Under the pieces are notes generated by a model. It searched no databases. It was not told the DNA's origin and saw nothing but the letters and a program-made list of their open reading frames with translations. A stretch of DNA of 64,000 nt from Paenibacillus mendelii (lineage in GTDB: Bacteria; Bacillota; Bacilli; Paenibacillales; Paenibacillaceae). Positions 26,932 through 36,277 of the stretch are shown here, one piece after another. Numbering within the stretch: position 1 is the stretch's first letter; every line of letters begins with the position of its first letter. The DNA lies in the NCBI RefSeq assembly GCF_024498075.1, contig NZ_JANHOF010000004.1:496001-560000 (forward strand). Reading direction: 5' to 3'. Made by a program: the position numbers and the translations under genes.

Positions 26932-26992
26932 TCCTTCACGCTCCTATTAACAGAAAATATGCGCGTCATCTTGATACTTTCTGATTGTTTTG

Positions 26993-27021
26993 AAAAAAAT
27001 AACAACCGCAAGGGTTGTTAT
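26993..27021 (-). terminator. terminator between rpoZ and coaBC
   Basis: On the minus strand a 9-base perfect stem (27013-27021 with 26999-27007) and a 5-nt loop are followed by seven T. It separates remA-gmk-rpoZ from coaBC-priA. Confidence 0.88.
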
Positions 27022-27051
27022 CGGGTCTTCCTATTTCATTGTAGTACTGCT

Positions 27052-27261
27052 CTAGTCATCCGTCTCGTTGCCTTTCTCGACTTGCACGTTATCATGATAA
27101 ATTTCTTCTAGCGCGACGCCAACGAATTTATGAGATTTGGGTTGGCGCAGATCTGTTTTAATTCCGTCCCTCAGCATGCGGGCCCGGCGTGATGCGGCAA
27201 CAACAAGTGAATATTTGCTGTCAACTTTCTTCACCATTTCATCAATGGATGGATACAACAT
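27052..27261 (-). CDS. rpoZ: DNA-directed RNA polymerase omega subunit
   Basis: The omega subunit aids assembly of RNA polymerase. The 69-residue product starts MLYPSIDEMVKKVDSKYSLV, followed by a basic patch (AASRRARML). The start at 27261 has GAGGTGA eight bases upstream; an in-frame extension to 27309 overlaps gmk and lacks support. It lies 13 bases after gmk, in the conserved gmk-rpoZ-coaBC order. Confidence 0.95.
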   Translation of the reverse strand: MLYPSIDEMVKKVDSKYSLVVAASRRARMLRDGIKTDLRQPKSHKFVGVALEEIYHDNVQVEKGNETDD

Positions 27262-27274
27262 ATGCTTCACCTCA

Positions 27275-27892
27275 CTAAGCTTTCTCGGTCGTCGCCTTGA
27301 ATGCGTCAAAACCGGCCATAAACCGTTCTTTGCGGCAGTGCTCTGCAGTTATGATACTTTGTATGCGATGACATGCGGCTTCGATCTCATCGTTGACGAC
27401 CGCATAGTCGTAATAACGGATCAAGTTCATTTCATCCACCGCTACCGACATTCGGTGATCGATGACATCGGAATTTTCCGTGCCGCGTCCCGTAATGCGC
27501 TGTTTTAAAACATCTAGCGATGGGGGAAGCAAGAAGATAAACACGCCTTCTGCAAACTTCTCTTTCACTTTCAGCGCGCCCTGTACTTCGATTTCAAGAA
27601 TGACATCCTTGCCGGAATCAAGCATTCGCTCGACGAAATCACGCGGTGTGCCATAGTAATTGCCGACATACTCTGCGTATTCCAATAAAGCGTCTCTGGC
27701 TATCATATCTTGAAACTGTTCTCTTGATTTGAAGAAATAATTAATCCCTTCAATCTCTCCCTGCCTTGGCGTGCGAGTCGTCGCTGATACGGAATAGATC
27801 AGCTCGCTCTGCTTCTGCCGAAGCTGCGTGCATACGGTACCTTTGCCGACTCCCGAAGGGCCGGATAATACGATTAACAATCCTCTGTTCAT
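27275..27892 (-). CDS. gmk: guanylate kinase
   Basis: Gmk phosphorylates GMP to GDP. The 205-residue product has the P-loop [10 protein letters not shown], the GMP-binding [11 protein letters not shown] and the lid region [11 protein letters not shown]. It follows remA by 14 bases. Confidence 0.97.
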   Translation of the reverse strand: MNRGLLIVLSGPSGVGKGTVCTQLRQKQSELIYSVSATTRTPRQGEIEGINYFFKSREQFQDMIARDALLEYAEYVGNYYGTPRDFVERMLDSGKDVILEIEVQGALKVKEKFAEGVFIFLLPPSLDVLKQRITGRGTENSDVIDHRMSVAVDEMNLIRYYDYAVVNDEIEAACHRIQSIITAEHCRKERFMAGFDAFKATTEKA

Positions 27893-27906
27893 AATACTCC
27901 CCGTCG

Positions 27907-28167
27907 CTATTCGTCGTGATCGTCATCCTTCGTCGACAGCCTATGAGCAACCGTTTCCGGCTGAACGGCGGACAAGATAACGTGATCGCTGTCGGTAATG
28001 ATTACCGCGCGTGTACGCCGGCCGTATGTCGCATCAATGAGCATGTGACGGTCGCGGGCTTCTTGGATGATACGTTTAATCGGCGCTGATTCCGGACTCA
28101 CGATGGAAATAATGCGGTTGGCTGAAACAATGTTTCCGAAGCCGATGTTAATCAATTTAATGGCCAT
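27907..28167 (-). CDS. remA: extracellular matrix regulator RemA (DUF370)
   Basis: RemA is a small DNA-binding activator of biofilm matrix and osmoprotection genes in B. subtilis. The 86-residue product begins [19 protein letters not shown], with the basic stretch [13 protein letters not shown], both diagnostic of the family. The ATG at 28167 follows GAGGGGA. In B. subtilis yloC precedes remA; here it does not, and remA is probably the first gene of remA-gmk-rpoZ. Confidence 0.93.
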   Translation of the reverse strand: MAIKLINIGFGNIVSANRIISIVSPESAPIKRIIQEARDRHMLIDATYGRRTRAVIITDSDHVILSAVQPETVAHRLSTKDDDHDE

Positions 28168-28492
28168 GTCAGGTTCCCCTCCGGTCTTTCTCGTGCATGA
28201 TGATTGCAATATAAACACGAAATATAATGTACGTTAGAATAATGGTTGCAGCAATCCTGCCATGATGGAAAAAATGAACAGACCCATTGCATTATTCTTG
28301 ACGAATAAAGTCCGGAGCATACGTTGGCCTTCCGGCAGCTTCCAAACTGTGTTACTGGGGGGGGAATTGGTACTTGCCAATGGACAGGTTAAGGTCATCA
28401 TGGCAAGTGTATCCTATTGTTCTATAATAATTCATTTTCGAATGAGGAACAAGTGTTAAAGCGCTGTAAAGAGAAAAAACGAGCCAGTACCC
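28168..28492. other. intergenic region upstream of remA
   Basis: This 325-base stretch holds a possible minus-strand promoter (TTGCTG at 28249-28254, 17-nt spacer, TACATT at 28226-28231) for remA, and the terminator of the bifunctional methyltransferase gene at its far end. A 65-codon plus-strand frame at 28262-28459 has no ribosome site and no family resemblance. yloC, expected here from B. subtilis synteny, is absent. Confidence 0.6.
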
Positions 28493-28503
28493 TCAGCGGC
28501 CCG
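28474..28503 (-). terminator. terminator of the homocysteine methyltransferase/MTHFR gene
   Basis: On the minus strand a 6-base-pair stem with one G-U pair (28498-28503 with 28480-28485) is followed by six T. The stop codon of the gene (28493-28495) lies in the loop. The stem is short, so efficiency is uncertain. Confidence 0.6.
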
Positions 28504-30352
28504 TCTGTTCCCATACATATTCAGTCAATTGCACGGTCATATCATAGAACATAAAAGGAGTAATCAAATAAATCCCGTTAAAATGCTTCAAGGCTGTATC
28601 CAGCAGCTCCTTGGCGATCTGCACGCCTTCTGCCCGTCCCGCTTCACCTTCAAGGCCTGCCATACGCTTCCGCACCTCATCGGAGAGCTGAATGCCCGGC
28701 ACCTCGTTATGCAAATATTCCGCATTGCGTCCACTTGCCAGCGGCATAATGCCGATAAACACCGGAACATGGAGATGCTTCGTCGCTTCGGCGACCTGAA
28801 TGATAAGCTCCGGATCATAGACCGGCTGCGTCATGATATAATCGGCGCCGGTTTCGATCTTGCGTTCAAGCCGCTTGACCGCTTTATCCAGGAAGCGGAC
28901 GTTCGGATTGAATGCAGCGCCTACCACGAATTTCGCATGCTGTTTCAGCGGCTTGCCCGAGAATGCTACTCCTTGATTCAATTGCTTGATCATCCGGATC
29001 ATCTCGAAGGAAGTCAAATCATACACCGATTTAGAATCCGGCAAATCCCCGAATCTGGCCGGGTCTCCGGTTACCGCGAGCACGTGATCGATGCCAAGTG
29101 CGTCAAGCCCCATCATATGCGATTGCGTTCCGATCAGATTGCGGTCACGGCATGCGATATGAATGAGTGGACGAATCCCAACCTGCTGTTGAACGAGCGA
29201 TGCTAAAGCCAGATTGCTCATACGCGTTACGGCAAGCGAATTATCCGCCATTGTGACGGCGTCCGCTTGGACGGCTTTGAGCGCGGCTGCTCCCGCCATA
29301 AACTTGCGGATGTCCAGATCGCGCGGCGGATCCAGCTCGACGATCACCGTATGCCGCTGCTGCACCGTCTCCACGATGGAAGGGGCATCTCCCGAACCTG
29401 AAGGCTGAACTGACGGCTCAGCCGGACTCACGGTTACGATTTCCTGTACCGGCACCGACGAAGGTCCCGCTACTATCGGCTGCGCGACATAACCTTCGAG
29501 CGCAGCAGCGATTGCGGCAATATGCTCCGGCGTCGTACCGCAGCATCCCCCGACTAGACGAGCGCCCCGGTCCACAAAGTCGCGCGCGGATTGGGCAAAA
29601 TATTCCGGAGTAGCCGTGAACATATATTTGCCGTCTACATAATCCGGAAGACCCGCATTCGGAAAGACCGATAAAGGCAGGACCACCTCGGCTCCGATCG
29701 CATCGATCGCCCGCTTGATTCCGTTCGGACCACTGCGGCAGTTGAATCCGACGACATCCGCACCTTCTTGACGTAGCCGTTCAAAGGCATCGGCAAGCGG
29801 GAAGCCGTCCTGTGTAACCGCATCTTTCTCAACGGCGAACTGGCATATAACGGGGACGTTGGACAGCTCCCTTGCCACGCTGAGCGCAAGGTGCATCTCG
29901 TCTAGGTCATAGAACGTCTCCAGCAGCAATCCGTCAACGCCTTCCTCCAACAAGGCATACATTTGTTGATGGAACGACCGCATCAGCTGCGCTGAGCGAA
30001 TGTTCTTGCGTTTACCGGCCCGGATCGCACCTAAGGCGCCAACCACATATGCGTCGGCGCCGACTGCAGCACGCGCCACCCTTACACCGGCCCGGTTAAT
30101 CGCTTCAACTTCGGAATCGAGTCCATACTTGGATAAGCTTTCATCATTCGCCGAGAAGGTATTCGTTTCAATTACCCTAGCACCCGCCTCATAATATAGA
30201 CGATGTACATCTTCGATAACTTGAGGACGCAGTACGTTGAATTCTTCGTAAGAAACGCCGACAGGGAACCCCATCTGATACAGATAGGTTCCCATCGCTC
30301 CGTCTCCCGTCAATATGCGCGCGCTGAGCGCCTCACGCAAATCGGGTTTCAT
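28493..30352 (-). CDS. bifunctional homocysteine S-methyltransferase / methylenetetrahydrofolate reductase (YitJ type)
   Basis: The 619-residue protein joins a homocysteine methyltransferase domain (about 1-285), with zinc cysteines in FNCRSGP and GGCCGTTPEH, to a methylenetetrahydrofolate reductase domain (about 335-619) with ADAVTMADN, AVTGDPARFGD and MTQPVYDPE. A Pro/Ser-rich linker joins them. It makes methyl-THF and may transfer a methyl group to homocysteine. In B. subtilis yitJ is under a SAM riboswitch; here it follows dapF by 23 bases with no room for one. Confidence 0.93.
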   Translation of the reverse strand: MKPDLREALSARILTGDGAMGTYLYQMGFPVGVSYEEFNVLRPQVIEDVHRLYYEAGARVIETNTFSANDESLSKYGLDSEVEAINRAGVRVARAAVGADAYVVGALGAIRAGKRKNIRSAQLMRSFHQQMYALLEEGVDGLLLETFYDLDEMHLALSVARELSNVPVICQFAVEKDAVTQDGFPLADAFERLRQEGADVVGFNCRSGPNGIKRAIDAIGAEVVLPLSVFPNAGLPDYVDGKYMFTATPEYFAQSARDFVDRGARLVGGCCGTTPEHIAAIAAALEGYVAQPIVAGPSSVPVQEIVTVSPAEPSVQPSGSGDAPSIVETVQQRHTVIVELDPPRDLDIRKFMAGAAALKAVQADAVTMADNSLAVTRMSNLALASLVQQQVGIRPLIHIACRDRNLIGTQSHMMGLDALGIDHVLAVTGDPARFGDLPDSKSVYDLTSFEMIRMIKQLNQGVAFSGKPLKQHAKFVVGAAFNPNVRFLDKAVKRLERKIETGADYIMTQPVYDPELIIQVAEATKHLHVPVFIGIMPLASGRNAEYLHNEVPGIQLSDEVRKRMAGLEGEAGRAEGVQIAKELLDTALKHFNGIYLITPFMFYDMTVQLTEYVWEQTGR

Positions 30353-30375
30353 TATGCATTACTCCTTCTTAATCC

Positions 30376-31206
30376 TTACAGTGAACCGCGGAATACTTCT
30401 GCCGCCGGGCCTGTCATGTAGATATGATTGTCAGCTTCGTTCCATTCGATCGACAGCTCTCCGCCCTTCAGGGATACGATTGCCTTCCGATCCGTATATC
30501 CGTTCAACACCGAGGCCACGAGCGTTGCGCAAGCGCCCGTACCGCAGGCAAGCGTAGGTCCCGCTCCACGTTCCCACACGCGCATATCCGTGTAATCGCG
30601 AGATCGGACCGTGACGAATTCCACATTGATTTTACGCGGAAACATCGGATGGGTTTCAAGTTTGGGTCCCCACGTATTGAGGTCGAAATTCACAGCGTCG
30701 TCCACATAAATCACGCAGTGCGGATTGCCCATGGATACCGCCGTGAAGCGGAATTCGGTACCCTCGACATCTATTACGTGATTCAGGACCGGGTTCGCAT
30801 CGACGGTAGTCGGGACCTTCAGCCCCTCCAGAATCGGCTCCCCCATATCGACGCGAACCGTATGCACTCTGCCGTCCATGATGTTAATCTGTACCTGCTG
30901 CACGCCAGCGCCCAGCGTTTCGATCGTGATGCGTTCTTTATCGGTTAAACCATTATCATATACGTATTTGGCTACACACCGGATCGCATTCCCGCATTGT
31001 TCCGCTTCGGAACCGTCAGAATTGATAATCCGCATGCGGAAATCCGCTTTCTCGGACGGCAGAATATAAACTAAACCATCAGCGCCAATACCGAAGTACC
31101 GGTTGCATAATTGGATGGCTAGCTCCGCTGCTTGATCGGGTAGTGCGGTTTCTCCCGATATTACTATGAAATCGTTACCTAGTCCATGCATTTTTGTAAA
31201 GTTCAT
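30376..31206 (-). CDS. dapF: diaminopimelate epimerase
   Basis: DapF interconverts LL- and meso-diaminopimelate for lysine and peptidoglycan. The 276-residue product begins MNFTKMHGLGNDFIVI and has both catalytic cysteines, in EQCGNAIRCV and LACGTGACATL. AAAAGGAG precedes the ATG. It leads a two-gene unit with the homocysteine methyltransferase/MTHFR gene. Confidence 0.97.
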   Translation of the reverse strand: MNFTKMHGLGNDFIVISGETALPDQAAELAIQLCNRYFGIGADGLVYILPSEKADFRMRIINSDGSEAEQCGNAIRCVAKYVYDNGLTDKERITIETLGAGVQQVQINIMDGRVHTVRVDMGEPILEGLKVPTTVDANPVLNHVIDVEGTEFRFTAVSMGNPHCVIYVDDAVNFDLNTWGPKLETHPMFPRKINVEFVTVRSRDYTDMRVWERGAGPTLACGTGACATLVASVLNGYTDRKAIVSLKGGELSIEWNEADNHIYMTGPAAEVFRGSL

Positions 31207-31384
31207 CTTCTTGCACTCCTTTTACTGGAACCATCGCCCTCAGGCATGTTCAATTTTTCACTAGCATACCTCATAGCTTTTGGATGCAACATTGATAAAT
31301 TGGATCAATCTTTGTACTTTCCTCCTATAAATCAGCGTCCTTCCAGGAAGCGATTTCTCTTCGTGGAATTATCCCTTTTTACAC

Positions 31385-31423
31385 AAAAAAAAGAACGCCT
31401 GCCTCGATTTGAGGCTGGCGTCC
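31385..31423 (-). terminator. terminator of the Ca2+ ATPase gene
   Basis: On the minus strand a 13-base stem with two mismatches (31411-31423 with 31393-31405) is followed by eight T, directly after the ATPase stop. Confidence 0.92.
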
Positions 31424-31430
31424 TACCCTT

Positions 31431-34223
31431 TTAACGGGCGAGCGACTTGGAGCCGCTGAGCGGCCAGTTCGATTTTTTCTTCTTCCCTTTGGAGCCGAGA
31501 ACGCTGCCAATCCCCATGAGGAATGTCGGGATTCCTGCGGCTACCAGGACGAGACACCATTCACGCAATCCGATCGGCACGGTCTTGAAGATCGGCTGCA
31601 TGGCATCGATATACACAACGCCCAGCATAAGAAGCAGCGAGGAGAGCACAGCAAACACTAAATATTTATTTTGAAAGAGATTGCGGTGAAAAATGGATCG
31701 TGAGCTGCGGCAATCGAATACATGAATCAACTGCGCCATGACAAGAGTCGCGAACGCAACGGTCTGCGCTTCGATTAAATTGGTCGGGCTGCCCGGATTA
31801 CTGCGAAGAGTAATCCAGAATGCGCCCAGCGTACAGACGCCGATCAGAATACCACGGCTAATGATCTTCCATCCGAGCCTCCGGGCAAAAATGTTTTCCT
31901 TCGCAGAGCGGGGCTTGTGCTGCATCAGATCCTTCTCCGCTTGGTCCACGCCCAGCGCCATAGCCGGAAGCCCATCCGTGACCAGATTGACCCACAGAAT
32001 CTGGATCGGAACGAGCGGCAGCGGCAGCCCTGCCATCATGGCCAGGAACATGGTGAGGATTTCACCTACGTTAGAAGCCAGCAGGTAGCGGATGAATTTA
32101 CGAATATTCTCATAAATACCGCGGCCTTCTTCAATGGCAGCGACGATGGTGGAGAAATTGTCGTCGCTTAGAATCAGGGACGAAGCTTCCTTCGAAACGT
32201 CCGTACCCGTAATCCCCATGGCAATTCCGATATCTGCTGCCTTGATCGCCGGCGCATCATTTACCCCATCGCCTGTCATGGCAACAACATGGCCTTTGCG
32301 CTGGAGCGCTTTGACAATGCGAAGCTTATGCTCCGGTGACACCCTGGCATAGACATAAATATTATCGACAAGCCGGTCCAGCTGTTCGTCGTCCATATCT
32401 GCAAGCTGCTGACCGCTGATCGACAACCCACCGCGCGGCATGATACTCAGCTGCCCGGCAATCGCCTCGGCTGTCAGTTGATGGTCGCCCGTTATCATAA
32501 CGGTCTTGATCCCGGCACGCCGGCACGTTGCAATGGCATCGCGCACTTCTTTGCGCGGAGGGTCGATCATTCCAGCCAGTCCGACAAATATGAGCTGGCA
32601 TTCCACATCCGTCTCGGTTTCGGTATGATCATGCGGCCGCAAATCGCGGTAAGCAAATCCGAGTACCCGCAGCGCAGACTGTGCCATGGATTCCGACGCT
32701 TCGATTACTTTCTTCTTCAGCGTGCCTGTGAACGGGACGACTTTACCATCCCAGAGCACATAACTGCACTGCTGCATCAGCACGTCAGGCGCGCCCTTCG
32801 TACAGATTAACTGTCCGCCTTGATGCGATACGAGCACCGACATCCGCTTTCGCTCGGAATCAAAGGAATATTCCTTCTCCCGCTTGTAGAGGCTCTCCAG
32901 CGACTTGGCGGTAACACCAAGCTTCGCTGCCATTACCGTGAGCGCCCCTTCAGTCGGATCTCCCTTAAGGACCCATTCCTCCTGCAGGACGGTATCTTTC
33001 CCCTTCTTGCGTCTCATCTCCACTTCGACTTCCGTCTTTACGACCGAGGCATTGTTGCACAGAGCAGCGACCTGCAGCATCCTGCGAAGAGACAGGTCAT
33101 TCTTGACATCAATGGCGTTCCCGTCCTCGTATACCGCGCCAACTGGCTCATAGCCTTCGCCAGTCACCTCGAGCGGTCGCCCGCCGATCCATAGACGTGT
33201 CACAGTCATCTTGTTCTGCGTCAACGTGCCCGTTTTATCGGAGCAAATGACCGAGGCGCATCCAAGTGTTTCGACGGAAGGCAGCTTCCTAACAATCGCT
33301 CTGCGCTTAATCATCCGTTGTACACCAAGGGCAAGTGCGATCGTAACGATGGCAGGGAGTCCCTCCGGTATAGCGGCGACAGCAAGACTAACGCCAGCCA
33401 AGAACATTTCATAGGCAGGCTGTCCATGAAAAATGCCGGCAAGAACAACCATAACGGTTAAGCCTAACGCGACTACGATAAGTATTTTGCCAAGCTGCTC
33501 GAGACGATGCTGAAGGGGGGTTTCCATGGATTCGGTTTTTTGGATCAGATCGGCGATCTTCCCCATTTCAGTCCCCATACCGGTGCGAATAACGATGCCC
33601 TTGGCCGATCCCCGAGTAATCATCGTTCCCATAAAGCCGATATTACGCTGATCGCCCAGCGGCAGGTCAGCCGCATGAATAGGCGTGCAGTGCTTACCGA
33701 CCGGAACTGACTCCCCGGTAAGCGCGGATTCCTCCGCATAACAGCTGTTCGCTTCAATTAAACGCAGATCCGCCGGAATCCGGTCTCCAGCCTCCACTAT
33801 TACCAAGTCGCCCGCTACGAGCTCTCGAGCCGGTATGGCATGAACTTGTCCGCCGCGAAGCACCTTTGCGATCGGGGCTGAGAGCTCCTTGAGCGCTCTT
33901 AATGAACGTTCCGCACGATACTCCTGCACAAAGCCAAGAATCGCATTAATCACAATGATGGCTACAATAGTAATTGCATCCAAATATTCGCCGAGCAGCC
34001 CGGATACTAGTGTTGCTCCAATCAGCACCAGAACCATAAAATCTTTAAATTGATTTAAAAACAATACCAGAGGCGAAGCTTTCTTTCCTTCGGAGAGCTC
34101 GTTGCGACCGTCACGCACCAACCGTTCCGATGCTTCGTTCGACGAAAGCCCCGTGTCGAGCGAAGCTTGCAACGTCTGCGCAAGCTCCTTGGCCTCCATT
34201 TGATGCCACTTCCGTTGTTCCAT
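31431..34223 (-). CDS. calcium-translocating P-type ATPase (YloB)
   Basis: A P2A-type pump of 930 residues, SERCA-like, that exports Ca2+ using ATP. It has the TGES actuator motif (ALTGESVPVGK), the PEGLPAIVTIALALG helix M4, the phosphorylation site CSDKTGTLTQNKM, the hinge TGDGVNDAPAIKAADIGIAMG and about ten membrane segments, with the ion-site helices near IQILWVNLVTDGLPA. The start is placed at 34223 (MEQRKWHQME), near GGGAGG; a longer frame to 34304 is unsupported. It is next to and divergent from rqcH, as B. subtilis yloB is beside yloA. Confidence 0.94.
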   Translation of the reverse strand: MEQRKWHQMEAKELAQTLQASLDTGLSSNEASERLVRDGRNELSEGKKASPLVLFLNQFKDFMVLVLIGATLVSGLLGEYLDAITIVAIIVINAILGFVQEYRAERSLRALKELSAPIAKVLRGGQVHAIPARELVAGDLVIVEAGDRIPADLRLIEANSCYAEESALTGESVPVGKHCTPIHAADLPLGDQRNIGFMGTMITRGSAKGIVIRTGMGTEMGKIADLIQKTESMETPLQHRLEQLGKILIVVALGLTVMVVLAGIFHGQPAYEMFLAGVSLAVAAIPEGLPAIVTIALALGVQRMIKRRAIVRKLPSVETLGCASVICSDKTGTLTQNKMTVTRLWIGGRPLEVTGEGYEPVGAVYEDGNAIDVKNDLSLRRMLQVAALCNNASVVKTEVEVEMRRKKGKDTVLQEEWVLKGDPTEGALTVMAAKLGVTAKSLESLYKREKEYSFDSERKRMSVLVSHQGGQLICTKGAPDVLMQQCSYVLWDGKVVPFTGTLKKKVIEASESMAQSALRVLGFAYRDLRPHDHTETETDVECQLIFVGLAGMIDPPRKEVRDAIATCRRAGIKTVMITGDHQLTAEAIAGQLSIMPRGGLSISGQQLADMDDEQLDRLVDNIYVYARVSPEHKLRIVKALQRKGHVVAMTGDGVNDAPAIKAADIGIAMGITGTDVSKEASSLILSDDNFSTIVAAIEEGRGIYENIRKFIRYLLASNVGEILTMFLAMMAGLPLPLVPIQILWVNLVTDGLPAMALGVDQAEKDLMQHKPRSAKENIFARRLGWKIISRGILIGVCTLGAFWITLRSNPGSPTNLIEAQTVAFATLVMAQLIHVFDCRSSRSIFHRNLFQNKYLVFAVLSSLLLMLGVVYIDAMQPIFKTVPIGLREWCLVLVAAGIPTFLMGIGSVLGSKGKKKKSNWPLSGSKSLAR

Positions 34224-34382
34224 CCCCTTCTCCCTCCCGTTACATATCCCTGCTTGCAGCCTTCTTTGCCTAAATGTATTCGGACAAACTGCAAAATATC
34301 CCATTGAAGGACTTAAGTTTTTGTCTTATCTATGGCATGATAGGGGAATGAAGGTCGGTAAACAAAGGAGAATTCAACGAAT

Positions 34383-36221
34383 ATGGCTTTAGATGGTATC
34401 GTAACCCGTGCGATTATACACGAGCTGCAGGCTTGTGTCGGTGCACGCATTCATAAAATTCATCAACCCACCAATCACGATCTGGTCCTGCAAATTCGCG
34501 GGGGCAATGTGCCTGGCAAGCTTCTGCTCTCGGCGAATCCAACCTATCCGCGCGTCCACTGGACGCAGCAGTCGTTCCTGAACCCGAAGGAAGCCCCTAT
34601 GTTCTGCATGCTGCTGCGCAAATATTGCGAAGGCGGCCTTATAGAGGCTATCACACAGGTCGGGAATGAGCGGATCATTCATATCCGCATTCGTCAACGC
34701 GATGAACTGGGCGATATTAACGTGAAGCTGATCGTTATCGAGTTAATGGGCCGGCACAGCAACATTATTCTCATGGATGACACGACAGGCATGATCCATG
34801 ACGGCATCCACCATGTCACGCCGGCGATCAGCAGCTATCGTATCGTCATGCCGGGAACGGCCTATGTTGCACCGCCTGAGCAAGGTAAGCGCGACCCCTT
34901 GTCCGTCACAGACGAAACCGACTTCGCGTCTGCGCTGCTGCCATCGGCCAGAGGCGATGGCAATGCCCAAGATCCGGATGCAATGGGAGCTTCGGATGAC
35001 ACAGATTCGCCTGCTCCGCAGGTCGCTATAGTACCGGACAAGCAGTTGGTTTCCGCCTTTAGCGGTATGAGCCCGCTGCTGGCGAAGGAACTTATTTTCC
35101 GGAGCAGCATCTCATCGATACCTGCGGATTCTCAGACCATCGCACCTTTGCTTTGGCCGGCTTTCCGCCAAATGATGGGGCAATTCGACAAGCATCAATA
35201 CGAACCGCAATTGGTTACGCCAAACAGCGGCAAAGCTGCCTTCTCCGTTACTGCGTTGACACATCTGACCGCAGCTGCAGATAGTACCCTCCAAGCCTTT
35301 ACAAGCATCAGCGAATGCCTGGAGGCTTTCTACGGGGACAAGGCGGAGCGTGACACAGTCAAGCAGCGCGTCTCCGATTTAATTCGGTTTCTTCAGAACG
35401 AATGGAACAAAAACGAGAAGAAGCTGGAGAAGCTGCAGGAAACACTCGACATCGCGAAGGATGCGGACAAGTATCGCATCCTGGGAGAGCTTCTTACGGC
35501 TTACATGCATCAAATCGAGCGCGGCGATGAATCGGTCGAGGTGATCGATTATTACGATGAGGAACAGCGGGTGGTTCGAATCGCGTTGGATCCGCAGCTT
35601 AATCCCTCTGAGAATGCGCAGCGTTATTTCAAGCGTTATGCGAAGCATAAATCCAGCTTGACCGCTGTCGCCGAGCAAATGGAATTGTCGCGAGCAGAGA
35701 TGGACTATTTAGGAACGCTTCTGCAGCAGCTCGAGACCGCATCTCTGAGCGATATCGATGAAATCCGCGAAGAGCTCGTCGAGCAAGGCTATCTACGGGA
35801 TCGGACGAAGCGGGGATCCAAGAAACGGAAAGTCTCTCGTCCGGCACTGCTCTGTTACCAATCATCCGAGGGCATCGCGATATACGTAGGCAAGAATAAT
35901 ACGCAGAATGACTTTCTAACCAACAAGACAGCTAGCCCAAGCGATACATGGCTGCATACGAAGGATATTCCAGGCTCCCACGTCGTCATTCGTTCCGCGA
36001 ATTTCGGGGACGCTACCCTCGAGGAAGCGGCTATGCTAGCCGCGCACTACAGTCAAGCCCGTTCTTCGAGTTCCGTGCCTGTCGACTATACGCTTGTCCG
36101 TCATGTGAAGAAGCCTAACGGATCCAAGCCGGGGTTTGTTATTTATGATCATCAAAAAACGCTGTTCATCACTCCGGATGAACAGCGCATTAAACAGTGG
36201 CCTTCCCAAATCAAAACCTAA
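34383..36221 (+). CDS. rqcH: Rqc2 homologue RqcH (NFACT family, YloA)
   Basis: RqcH binds obstructed 50S subunits and recruits tRNA-Ala to add C-terminal alanine tails in ribosome quality control. The 612-residue product has the NFACT-N domain (MALDGIVTRAIIHELQ, GARIHKIHQP), a helix-hairpin and coiled-coil region at about 330-450, and the NFACT-R domain with DTWLHTKDIPGSHVVIRS. Older annotations call such proteins fibronectin-binding. AAAGGAG precedes the ATG. Confidence 0.94.
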   Translation: MALDGIVTRAIIHELQACVGARIHKIHQPTNHDLVLQIRGGNVPGKLLLSANPTYPRVHWTQQSFLNPKEAPMFCMLLRKYCEGGLIEAITQVGNERIIHIRIRQRDELGDINVKLIVIELMGRHSNIILMDDTTGMIHDGIHHVTPAISSYRIVMPGTAYVAPPEQGKRDPLSVTDETDFASALLPSARGDGNAQDPDAMGASDDTDSPAPQVAIVPDKQLVSAFSGMSPLLAKELIFRSSISSIPADSQTIAPLLWPAFRQMMGQFDKHQYEPQLVTPNSGKAAFSVTALTHLTAAADSTLQAFTSISECLEAFYGDKAERDTVKQRVSDLIRFLQNEWNKNEKKLEKLQETLDIAKDADKYRILGELLTAYMHQIERGDESVEVIDYYDEEQRVVRIALDPQLNPSENAQRYFKRYAKHKSSLTAVAEQMELSRAEMDYLGTLLQQLETASLSDIDEIREELVEQGYLRDRTKRGSKKRKVSRPALLCYQSSEGIAIYVGKNNTQNDFLTNKTASPSDTWLHTKDIPGSHVVIRSANFGDATLEEAAMLAAHYSQARSSSSVPVDYTLVRHVKKPNGSKPGFVIYDHQKTLFITPDEQRIKQWPSQIKT

Positions 36222-36239
36222 TATATACCACGGAGCACC

Positions 36240-36277
36240 CGCGTCAAGGCTTGTCACCGAGCCTTGACGCGATTTTG
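36240..36277. terminator. bidirectional terminator between rqcH and the carH-like gene
   Basis: A 12-base perfect stem (36240-36251 and 36260-36271, 8-nt loop) lies between two convergent genes. Downstream in plus direction is a short T run (ATTTTGT); on the minus strand the T run is weak. The last codons and stop of the carH-like gene lie in the hairpin. Confidence 0.75.

Noticed and set aside
28262..28459. A 65-codon plus-strand frame upstream of remA
   Set aside because: No ribosome site, no recognisable family and low-complexity composition; treated as intergenic.
28529..29206. A 225-codon plus-strand frame inside the homocysteine methyltransferase/MTHFR gene
   Set aside because: Antisense shadow of a gene with clear motifs.
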